Below are positions 1-5,139 of a DNA stretch of 8,297 bases, piece after piece. The translations under genes and the position numbers were made by a program. The stretch is taken from the NCBI GenBank assembly GCA_023388675.1, contig JAEWFU010000410.1:1-8297 (forward strand), in the 5' to 3' direction. Every line of letters starts with the position of its first letter. The stretch's first letter is position 1. Below the pieces are notes generated by a model that saw nothing but the letters and a program-made list of their open reading frames with translations, did not search any database and was not told where the DNA came from. The stretch comes from Pseudomonadota bacterium (GTDB lineage Bacteria; Pseudomonadota; Alphaproteobacteria; Rhizobiales; Rhizobiaceae).

Positions 1-449
1 GTGTCATCCGCTATGTCGAGCTGGTCGAAAGCCGGGAGGGCGTGCGCCATTTGTCGAGCCCGTCGGGCGCGCCGGAGGTCGACGACGCCGTTCAGGCGAT
101 CCGCGTCGCGATGATGCGCGCGGCCGCCTCCGGCATCCCGCCGGCGATTGGGTCGAAGATGGTCGGCGATTTCGACGAACTGCAGGATGCGCGCAGCGCA
201 AGGCTGGGCACCAGCGCCAGCCTGATCGATTCATCGAAATGGCACCTGCTGCTGACCTTCACCTTCCTGACGATGATGACGGTGGCGATCCTCCATGTCG
301 ACCGCCCGGTCGCCGGCCGCACCGCGACGATCATTTTCGCGATCACCGCGCTCGCGGGCCTGTGGATCCTGGTGATCCATGTCGACCCCTTCGCGGACAT
401 CCGCGACGACTACCTCTCGCACGGCCTCGCCCGCCTCAAGGACGGGTGA
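1..449 (+). CDS. DUF4239 (bestrophin-like) membrane protein, 3' partial fragment
   Basis: The reading frame enters the window open (first full codon at 3) and ends at TGA 447-449, so only the C-terminal ~148 residues are visible and the start lies outside. A soluble stretch contains the FDELQDARSARL segment, resembling the conserved Arg-rich stretch that precedes the last membrane pair in DUF4239 proteins. Two hydrophobic helices follow (WHLLLTFTFLTMMTVAILHV and, after VDRPVAGR, TATIIFAITALAGLWILVI). The tail HVDPFADIRDDYLSHGLARL matches the usual 'PF' plus short amphipathic ending. The family lies in the inner membrane and its function is not established; a bestrophin-like channel fold has been suggested. 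No operon partner is visible downstream: the next recognisable coding sequence is a pseudogene. The family call rests on topology and motif resemblance, without a profile search. Confidence 0.68.
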   Translation, partial: VIRYVELVESREGVRHLSSPSGAPEVDDAVQAIRVAMMRAAASGIPPAIGSKMVGDFDELQDARSARLGTSASLIDSSKWHLLLTFTFLTMMTVAILHVDRPVAGRTATIIFAITALAGLWILVIHVDPFADIRDDYLSHGLARLKDG

Positions 450-594
450 CCGCGCGAGATGCCCCGCAAGGGCGGAAAAAACATCGTACAGGCTGATTTC
501 AGGTGCGATTTCGCGGTGTGCCGATGTCACCGCGCTGCGGGCAGGGCTCGCATGACCAACACGCGCGATATCCCCGCAGCCGCAACACCCGCTT

Positions 595-1094
595 TGCGAA
601 CATGGCCGAGCGCCGGTACGACCAGGCCTTGGCGGAGGCGGAAGCGGCAATCGCGCTGGCGCCGTATGACGGGCGCATGGCCTATTATCTCGCCGAGATA
701 CCGATTGTCGCAGGCAAGCCGGAGCTGGCTCTCGAATGGATCGAGGGCGCCGAGGTGCTCTATCCAGCGGACGACTCCCGCCAGCAGAACTGGCAGCATG
801 AAGGCTGTCGCACTATTCCACTCGCGCGGACCGCAGGCGGCGCTGGATGTGCTGGATGGCATCCGCAGCAACGACGATGTGGTGCTGCGCATCACCCGCA
901 TCGCGCGGGCGCGGGCGGCAGCTCTTGTTCTGCTCGACCGGCTCGACGAGGCCAAGCTGGAGGTGAGAAAGCTGCGCGAGCACGATCCGACATGGACCTT
1001 GGAAAAGCACAGCAGGCGCTTCTTCTATGTTGATTCGGAGGAACTCAAAATGGTGCGGCGCGCGCTCGCGTTAGCCGGCCTGCCGGAGCGGTGA
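595..1094 (+). pseudogene. Frameshifted TPR-repeat remnant, C-terminal part of a cyclase-type TPR protein
   Basis: Two adjacent frames together read as one TPR tail. The first (about 601-800) gives RRYDQALAEAEAAIALAPYD and then GKPELALEWIEGAEVLYP, which are consecutive TPR helix pairs. The homology then moves to another frame around 785-805 and continues as AVALFHSRGPQAALDVLDGI, RLDEAKLEVRKLREHDPTW and EKHSRRFFYVDSEELKMVRR, ending ALAGLPER at TGA 1092-1094. The order 'EEAxxEVxxLxxxDPxxTLE...RxxxYxDxxxLxxxxxALxxAGLPE' is the typical C-terminus of rhizobial class III adenylate/guanylate cyclases that carry TPRs. No catalytic cyclase domain or start is present upstream, so the gene is truncated at its 5' end as well as frameshifted. 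One frame stays open across all of 459-1094, so a simple ORF call would hide the defect. The parent family is inferred; decay is fairly clear. Confidence 0.6.
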
Positions 1095-1540
1095 CGCAGA
1101 CAGCGGATCGCGAGGCAGTCGGCGGCGCCGAAGCCGTGTTGGCTAAGGCTCCAGCGGAAATCCTGATGCTTTTCCGAATCGCGGGTATCGAGCCGCCAGC
1201 AAACCGAGCCGAACGACCGCCATGGCATCGCTTGCCGAAGGGCAGCTGTGGGCTGGGCTTGTCCCAGAACCGGACTGCCAGCTTCCGGCCCCGAAGCTGA
1301 CGGTTCACGATCTCCTCCGCATGCCGTTCAATCATTCAACCCTGGAAGAGATGTTGCGAACCGCGCTTCGTACGATCGCGCGAACTGCCGATGTGGAGCA
1401 TATCCAATCTTACTGGTTGCGGGCGATGGCGCTGAGGCGCTGTATAGCAGGAACAAAGCTAGATTATTGGTCAAGGGTGGTCTGTTAGCGCTCGTTCATC
1501 TAAACTGTCCTGAAAATATACACTGAGGGTTTGGCGTTCA
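1095..1540. other. Region without a recognisable gene, upstream of the sor operon
   Basis: About 450 bases separate the TPR remnant from the sor leader. Short open frames exist on both strands (for example 1222-1488 plus and 1045-1335 minus), but none gives a motif, a hydrophobic segment or a repeat I recognise, and none has a convincing Shine-Dalgarno. From about 1440 onward the sequence becomes clearly richer in A and T, as expected for a promoter region. The rest may be decayed coding sequence of unknown origin. Confidence 0.45.
1495..1522 (+). promoter_or_regulatory. Weak candidate promoter for sorTU
   Basis: TTCATC at 1495-1500 and TATACA at 1517-1522 are separated by 16 bases in the AT-rich stretch before the sor operon, roughly resembling a sigma-70-type -35/-10 pair (3 of 6 and 4 of 6 consensus positions). 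It would give a leader of about 60-65 nt that contains the hairpin at 1550-1569. The match is poor. The Sinorhizobium sor genes are reported to be under ECF sigma control, so the true promoter may be of another class. Confidence 0.2.
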
Positions 1541-1549
1541 ATGATCCAG

Positions 1550-1569
1550 GCGGTTGTTTTGCAAACCGC
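1550..1569. repeat. Inverted repeat (hairpin or operator candidate) in the sorT leader
   Basis: GCGGTT at 1550-1555 pairs with AACCGC at 1564-1569 around the 8-base loop GTTTTGCA; inside, GTTT/AAAC can pair as an alternative. It ends 11 bases before the AGGAGG ribosome binding site of sorT. It could be a protein operator or an mRNA stem near the ribosome site. It is not a terminator, because no T-run follows. Its position fits translation starting at 1592 and not at the ATG at 1541. Confidence 0.4.
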
Positions 1570-1580
1570 AAGCGATGCAC

Positions 1581-1586
1581 AGGAGG
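1581..1586 (+). promoter_or_regulatory. Ribosome binding site that fixes the sorT start
   Basis: A perfect AGGAGG lies 5 bases before ATG 1592. The in-frame ATG at 1541, which would add 17 residues, has only a weak GAGGG far upstream, and its extra codons run through an inverted repeat. The start at 1592 is therefore preferred. Confidence 0.8.
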
Positions 1587-1591
1587 TACAG

Positions 1592-2899
1592 ATGGAGCTT
1601 TTAATCGGCAGGCAGGAAGATCACGATCGACCGGAGGAGATCACGTCGATCACTCTTGAGCGGCTCACTGTTTCGGATCGACGCGGCTTTCTGAAAAGTA
1701 CCGGACTAACCGCCCTTGGCGCAGCGCTCGGCATGGCGGTGCCGTTTGGTCGCCATTTCCCCAAGGGTCTTGTTCCGGCCGCGTTTGCGCAAGCAACCGG
1801 CGCCGATCTCATGTCGGAAAAGGACGGCCTGACAGTCCATAATGACCGGCCGCTGAATGCCGAGACGCCGGCGCATCTGCTCGATGACGACATCACCCCC
1901 TATTCGCGGCTGTTCGTGCGCGCCAATGGTCTCGTGCCGCAATCGGCGTTCGACAAGGATGCGGCTGGCTGGACGCTGACCATCGATGGCGAGGTCGAAA
2001 ACGAGCTTTCGCTCACCATTGACGATTTGAAGAATGATTTTGAGACCGTCAATCTGGCGCTGGTGCTGGAATGCGGCGGCAATGGCAGGGCATTCTTCCA
2101 GCCGGGCGCTTCGGGCAACCAGTGGACGGTCGGCGCGGTCGGCTGCCCGCAATGGACCGGCGTGCGGCTGCGCGATGTGCTGGAAAAGGCCGGCGTGAAA
2201 TCCTCGGCCGTCTATACCGGCCATTATGGCAATGATGTCGACATTTCCGGCGAAACCGACAAGGTGGTGATTTCACGCGGCGTACCGATTGAAAAGGCGA
2301 TGGAGCCGGAAGCGATGATCGCCTGGGCCATGAATGGCGAGGATATTCCGGCACTGCACGGTTTCCCGCTGCGTCTGGTCATTCCCGGCTATCCCGGTTC
2401 CGTGTCGCAAAAATACCTGACGCGGATCTGGATTCGCGACAAGGAGCATGACGGGCCCAAGATGGGCGGCTATTCCTACCGCATGCCCAAATATCCTGTG
2501 GCTCCGGGAACCGAGGTTCCGGAGGAGGATATGGAAATCCTCACCGACATGCCGGTGAAGTCGATCATCACTGCGCCGACGACAGGCGCGCAGGTTGCTC
2601 CGGGACAGGCAGTGGAAGTGCGTGGTCATGCCTGGGCGGGCAATGGTGACGTGAAGGCGATGCATATCTCGCTCGACTTCGGCCAGACCTGGCAGGAGGC
2701 GGCGCTTGAGCCGGCACCGAACAAATATGCCTGGCAGCGCTGGCGCGCTGAAGTCACCCCGCCCGAGCAGGGCTATTACGAGGTATGGGCGCGGGCGACA
2801 GACATGAATGACGTCACGCAACCGGCGGTCACGCCCGGATGGAACCCGCGCGGCTATGGCAACAACATGATCCATCGCATCGCATTGTTCGCCAGCTGA
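1592..2899 (+). CDS. sorT: Periplasmic sulfite dehydrogenase, molybdenum subunit (SorT type)
   Basis: A 435-residue oxidoreductase of the sulfite oxidase superfamily. It oxidises sulfite to sulfate at a molybdopterin centre in the periplasm. The N-terminus carries a Tat signal: SDRRGFLK with Arg30-Arg31, a hydrophobic stretch (TGLTALGAALGMAV) and a cleavage-like AFAQA near residues 64-68, so the protein should be exported folded with cofactor. The oxidoreductase molybdopterin-binding domain follows. Its ECGGNGRAFF block holds the expected Mo-ligating cysteine (Cys161), followed by WTGVRLRDVL and the HGFPLRLVIPGYPG motif from about His256. From about residue 321 comes the Ig-like dimerisation domain, ending in the family-typical WNPRGYGNNMIHR. 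Full length with no frameshift. The partner is a small single-haem cytochrome 11 bases downstream, and no soxXYZAB genes are near, which favours SorT (as in Sinorhizobium sorTU) over SoxC of the Sox complex. Annotation as SoxC or as a generic 'sulfite oxidase' is the main alternative. Confidence 0.85.
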   Translation: MELLIGRQEDHDRPEEITSITLERLTVSDRRGFLKSTGLTALGAALGMAVPFGRHFPKGLVPAAFAQATGADLMSEKDGLTVHNDRPLNAETPAHLLDDDITPYSRLFVRANGLVPQSAFDKDAAGWTLTIDGEVENELSLTIDDLKNDFETVNLALVLECGGNGRAFFQPGASGNQWTVGAVGCPQWTGVRLRDVLEKAGVKSSAVYTGHYGNDVDISGETDKVVISRGVPIEKAMEPEAMIAWAMNGEDIPALHGFPLRLVIPGYPGSVSQKYLTRIWIRDKEHDGPKMGGYSYRMPKYPVAPGTEVPEEDMEILTDMPVKSIITAPTTGAQVAPGQAVEVRGHAWAGNGDVKAMHISLDFGQTWQEAALEPAPNKYAWQRWRAEVTPPEQGYYEVWARATDMNDVTQPAVTPGWNPRGYGNNMIHRIALFAS

Positions 2900-2910
2900 T
2901 CGGACTGATT

Positions 2911-3282
2911 GTGTATTACAGACTTCTTTTGAAAGCAGCCTTCACGATCGCTGCGGCAACGGGGTTTTCCCTGTCTGCGGCAGCGCAGACCACCGGTTAT
3001 GACCCGATGCGTCCGGCAATGCCATTGCCTGGCGCTTCCGCGCAGCCTGAAGGCAACCCGGAATTTGACGGCTTGATCGACGGGCCCGGCGCGGAAGAGA
3101 CATTTTACATGTGCTCGGCCTGTCACTCGATTGCGCTGGTCAGGCAGCAGCGCCTAACGAATGCGAGGTGGGACTATCTGTGGCGATGGATGATCGAGGA
3201 ACAGGGCATGGCCGATGGCGGCGAGGAACTGCGGGAAACGATCCTGGGCTACCTGAAGGAACACTACTCGTCGCAACGTTAG
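2911..3282 (+). CDS. sorU: Monohaem cytochrome c, electron acceptor of sulfite dehydrogenase (SorU type)
   Basis: A 123-residue c-type cytochrome starting at GTG 2911, 11 bases after the sorT stop; a longer frame to ATG 2839 would overlap sorT and spoil the signal peptide. The N-terminus YYRLLLKAAFTIAAATGFSL followed by SAAAQ is a Sec signal with an AxA-like cleavage site. One haem-binding motif, CSACH (residues 68-72), has His72 as proximal ligand; Met94 or Met100 in the WRWMIEEQGMADG segment is the likely distal ligand. The ending ETILGYLKEHY is typical of small class I cytochromes c. In Sinorhizobium the equivalent protein takes electrons from SorT and passes them to the respiratory chain. 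No strong ribosome site is seen, so translation may be coupled to sorT. The TAG stop (3280-3282) uses the TA that flanks the IS630 element plus that element's first base, so the native 3' end may have been altered. Confidence 0.8.
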   Translation: MYYRLLLKAAFTIAAATGFSLSAAAQTTGYDPMRPAMPLPGASAQPEGNPEFDGLIDGPGAEETFYMCSACHSIALVRQQRLTNARWDYLWRWMIEEQGMADGGEELRETILGYLKEHYSSQR

Positions 3283-3304
3283 AGCGTTTCAGGTTTTGAC
3301 GGAA
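3282..3304 (+). repeat. IS630 left terminal inverted repeat
   Basis: Reads GAGCGTTTCAGGTTTTGACG and on to GAA, matching the reverse complement of 4306-4328 at 18 of 23 positions. It contains the stop codon of the transposase orfB (TGA, minus strand, 3289-3291). Confidence 0.8.
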
Positions 3305-3804
3305 GCGTATCCTGCATTTTCGAGATAGTTGCTGCATTCGGTTGGTTGGATCGTTGAGACGAGATGACCGACGTGTCGCCAGGTATCCTCGATGGTGCGC
3401 ATCTGGGCCTGCCGCATCCAGTGCTTGATCTTGGCGAATGCCTGCTCGATGGGATTGAGATCAGGCGAGTAGGGCGGCAAATACCAGAGCCTGGCGTCGG
3501 CGGAGCGGATCATCTGGCGTATCGCAGCGGCCTTGTGGGAGCCGAGGTTGTCCATGACAACAATGTCGCCGGGTTCGAGGACCGGTACGAGTTGCTGCTC
3601 GACATAGGCGCGAAAGCACTGGCCATTGATCGGCCCGTCGAACACGCAAGGCGCCGCCAGCCGGTCGCAGCGCAACGCGCCGAGGAAGGTCAGCGTGCGC
3701 CAGTGACCGTGCGGGGCGAAGCCGCGCAGGCGCTTGCCCTTCTGCCCCCAACCGCGCAGCGGCGCCATGTTGGTCTTGATCCACGTCTCATCGATGAACA
3801 CCAA
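3289..3804 (-). CDS. IS630-family transposase, C-terminal DDE part (orfB)
   Basis: 171 residues from GTG 3804, and the frame stays open further upstream to the A-tract at 3894-3901, so it is normally translated as the second half of a fused protein. All three catalytic acids are visible: Asp5 in VFIDETWI, Asp85 in VVMDNLGSHK and Glu120 in NPIEQAFAKIK. There are 34 residues between the last two, the D34E spacing of IS630. WYLPPYSPDLNP is the family's signature block. The catalytic domain looks intact, so the element could be active if the two frames are joined. It is offset +1 relative to orfA. Confidence 0.88.
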   Translation of the reverse strand: MVFIDETWIKTNMAPLRGWGQKGKRLRGFAPHGHWRTLTFLGALRCDRLAAPCVFDGPINGQCFRAYVEQQLVPVLEPGDIVVMDNLGSHKAAAIRQMIRSADARLWYLPPYSPDLNPIEQAFAKIKHWMRQAQMRTIEDTWRHVGHLVSTIQPTECSNYLENAGYASVKT

Positions 3805-3877
3805 CCGCCGTGGATCGAGATCCCGCTGAAAGGAGCGCCAGCGCCGCCGCCTGCGGACGATGTCGGCGCGGGCCTGC

Positions 3878-4237
3878 TCAAGGGCGAACAGCGTTTTTTT
3901 TGAACCGAAGCCCTTCGCGGCGCAGGAACTTCCACACCGTGTCGTGCGACACCTTCACCCCGCGCGACGCAAGTTCATCCTTCAGGCCATGCAACGTCAG
4001 ATGCGATGTCTGGTTGATGCGCTCCACGATGAACGCACGGTGCGGCTCCAGAATGCGCTTGCGGTGCCCGCCCATCTTGCCCGGCGCCACCGAGCCGGTT
4101 GCCCGGTAGCGCTGGTGCCACTTCACTGCCGAGGAAACGGCAACCCCAAAGCGGCTGGCCGCCGACCGGCAACTCTCGCCAGCCTCGATCGCACCGACCA
4201 CACGCTCGCGAAGATCATTGGATAGAGGTGCTGTCAT
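3878..4237 (-). CDS. IS630-family transposase, N-terminal DNA-binding part (orfA)
   Basis: Starts at ATG 4237, ten bases after an AGGAGG on the minus strand; the frame extends to a GTG at 4276 without a good ribosome site. The sequence LSNDLRERVVGAIEAGESCR followed by SAASRFGVAVSSAVKWHQRY is a paired-type helix-turn-helix that binds the terminal repeats. A second winged helix region follows (HLTLHGLKDELASRGVKVSH and DTVWKFLRREGLRFKK). The frame stops at 3878-3880 shortly after a run of eight A. Continuation as KTLFALEQARADIVRRRRRW is found in the shifted frame, showing that orfA and orfB are halves of one transposase of about 315 residues. Confidence 0.85.
   Translation of the reverse strand: MTAPLSNDLRERVVGAIEAGESCRSAASRFGVAVSSAVKWHQRYRATGSVAPGKMGGHRKRILEPHRAFIVERINQTSHLTLHGLKDELASRGVKVSHDTVWKFLRREGLRFKKNAVRP
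3894..3901 (-). other. Slippery A8 tract, probable frameshift site of the IS630 transposase
   Basis: On the minus strand the sequence is TTC followed by eight A and CGCTG. Homology moves from orfA to orfB here. The downstream frame is +1 relative to orfA (equal to loss of one A, or gain of two). This suits RNA polymerase slippage or ribosomal frameshifting on a homopolymer; a single-base insertion that inactivated a once continuous gene is the alternative. Confidence 0.6.
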
Positions 4238-4305
4238 CAGATGCTGGCCTCCTTTCCAGCCAACATCTTGAATCACAAAATCAACAGAACCGGAAACCCT
4301 CTCGA

Positions 4306-4328
4306 TTCAGTCAATCACTGAACCGCTC
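4306..4328 (-). repeat. IS630 right terminal inverted repeat
   Basis: Its reverse complement begins GAGCGGTTCAGTGATTGAC and matches the left end at 18 of 23 positions. The adjacent TA (4329-4330) is the right copy of the target dinucleotide. Confidence 0.78.
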
Positions 4329-4330
4329 TA

Positions 4331-4664
4331 GAGTCTCGGCCGTTTCTGTCACGCCGTAAGGCGCGGGTGGAGCAACCGGCGGAGACGCGAAGCCGTCAAT
4401 GAGCGCAGCGTTGGAGCCGGTTGCGGTGAGGGTTCCGGCGAAGGCCGCCGGGGTCTGGTATCCGAGGGAGGAATGAGGGCTCGCGGTGTTGAAGTCCTGC
4501 CTCCATTCAGCGATGGCGCTGCGAGCATGGTCGAGGCCGAAGAACAGGCTCTCGTTCAAAAGCTCGTCGCGCATGCGGCCGTTGAAGGATTCGACATAAC
4601 CGTTCTGCATCGGCTTTCCTGGCGCGATGTAGTGCCACTCGACACGGTGATCCTTCGACCAGCC
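4331..4664 (-). pseudogene. IS3-family transposase orfB remnant (IS407-like), C-terminal part
   Basis: Reading the minus strand gives [20 protein letters not shown], then [17 protein letters not shown] and [29 protein letters not shown]. This is the end of the rve integrase core of an IS3-family OrfB of the IS407/IS2-like type; the E of VESFNGR is the third catalytic acid. Both ends are broken. The last codons after [11 protein letters not shown] run straight into the IS630 element (the frame then ends artificially at 4311). Upstream of WSKDHR the sequence changes to a different IS3 transposase near 4662-4669. The first two catalytic Asp residues and orfA are missing, so it is inactive. Confidence 0.78.
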
Positions 4665-4667
4665 CCC

Positions 4668-4964
4668 TGGCGCTGTCGCAGCCTGATGCCGTGAGCGCCA
4701 GTTCCAGCGTGTCGGTGACATCCCCGGCCTTCATCGTGGTGCACAGCTTCCAGGCGATGATGTAGCGGGAGAAGTCGTCGAGCACCGTCGACAGGTAGAA
4801 CCATCCCCAGCCGATGACCTTCAGATAGGTGAAGTCGGTCTGCCAGAGCTGGTTCGGCGCTGTCGTCTTGTTATGGAACTCGGCGGCCTTGATGACGATG
4901 AAGGTCGGGCTGGTAATCAGGTCATGGGCTTTGAGCAGGCGATATACCGAGGATTCCGAGAATT
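4668..4964 (-). pseudogene. Second IS3-family transposase remnant (different subgroup), internal part
   Basis: The minus strand reads SESSVYRLLKAHDLITSPTF, then KTTAPNQLWQTDFTYLKVIG, WGWFYLSTVLDDFSRYIIAW and [11 protein letters not shown]. This is the helix-turn-helix end plus first half of the integrase core of an IS3-family transposase of the type usually continuing HKPRLLSDNG and PQTQGKIERWH. The Asp of WQTDF is the first catalytic acid. The second (SDNG block) and third are lost because the frame breaks into an unrelated IS3 fragment at about 4662-4669. The N-terminal part is cut at about 4964, where plus-strand MarR-like coding begins. Inactive fragment. Confidence 0.78.
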
Positions 4965-5123
4965 GAATTCCGCAAGATGGCCGATGAGCACGCCGAATGG
5001 ATTTCGGAATTGTTCGGAGGCATTTCCGCGGAGGAGTGCTCGGACTTGATGAAGCGCGCTGAAGAAATCGATCCTGTCCTCGCTGGCCGACCGGCGCTGA
5101 TCGACGCGATGAAGCGCCGGTGA
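4965..5123 (+). pseudogene. C-terminal fragment of a MarR-like transcriptional regulator
   Basis: Plus-strand frame of 52 codons and TGA 5121-5123. It reads EFRKMADEHAEWISELFGGI, then SAEECSDLMKRAEEIDPVL and a basic tail ending AMKRR. The 'H..WI.ELF..IS.EE...LM' pattern resembles the C-terminal dimerisation helix of MarR-family regulators, whose winged-helix domain would lie upstream but is missing; the sequence to the left is an IS3 remnant read from the other strand. It converges on the indolepyruvate oxidoreductase gene with a 16-base gap, so it may once have been that locus's regulator. The family is inferred from a short stretch only. Confidence 0.45.
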
Positions 5124-5139
5124 AGTCAGGACCGGACCA

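Larger units (their letters stand above)
3282..4328 (-). mobile_element. Complete IS630-family insertion sequence, about 1047 bp
   Basis: The two ends form imperfect terminal inverted repeats beginning GAGCG (18 of 23 positions match). TA dinucleotides abut both ends (3280-3281 and 4329-4330), as expected for IS630/Tc1 elements, which duplicate TA. Inside are two overlapping-phase reading frames on the minus strand encoding the helix-turn-helix part and the DDE part of one transposase. The left end touches the stop codon of sorU. The right end interrupts the last codons of an IS3-family transposase remnant. Confidence 0.88.

Noticed and set aside
460..482. GC-rich hairpin GCCCCGCAAGGGCGG next to a run of A, as a terminator after the DUF4239 gene
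   Set aside because: On the plus strand the run is A, not T, after the stem; on the minus strand the T-run would precede the stem. Neither strand gives the right order.
459..1094. Single intact 211-residue protein
   Set aside because: Its first half has no protein-like pattern, while the TPR pattern is found in another frame over 601-800; it is treated as a frameshifted pseudogene.
1450..1475. GGAAC as a -35 element of an ECF sigma promoter for sorTU
   Set aside because: At 16-17 bases spacing the downstream bases (TCAA/CAAG) do not match the usual GTT/TCA-type -10, so it is too weak to annotate.
1222..1526. Small plus-strand proteins in the gap before sorT
   Set aside because: No ribosome site, no recognisable motif, and two frames compete for the same bases; not supportable as genes.
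1541..1591. ATG 1541 as the start of sorT
   Set aside because: The ATG at 1592 has a perfect AGGAGG at 5 bases, and the additional 17 codons cover an inverted repeat and add nothing typical of the family.
3364..3903. Long plus-strand open frame opposite the IS630 transposase
   Set aside because: It is the complement of the DDE domain, whose catalytic motifs are plain on the minus strand.
4965..4970. GAATTC at the IS3/MarR-like junction as a cloning or ligation scar
   Set aside because: A six-base site is expected often by chance, and the other junctions in the window lack such sites; a natural deletion junction is the simpler reading.
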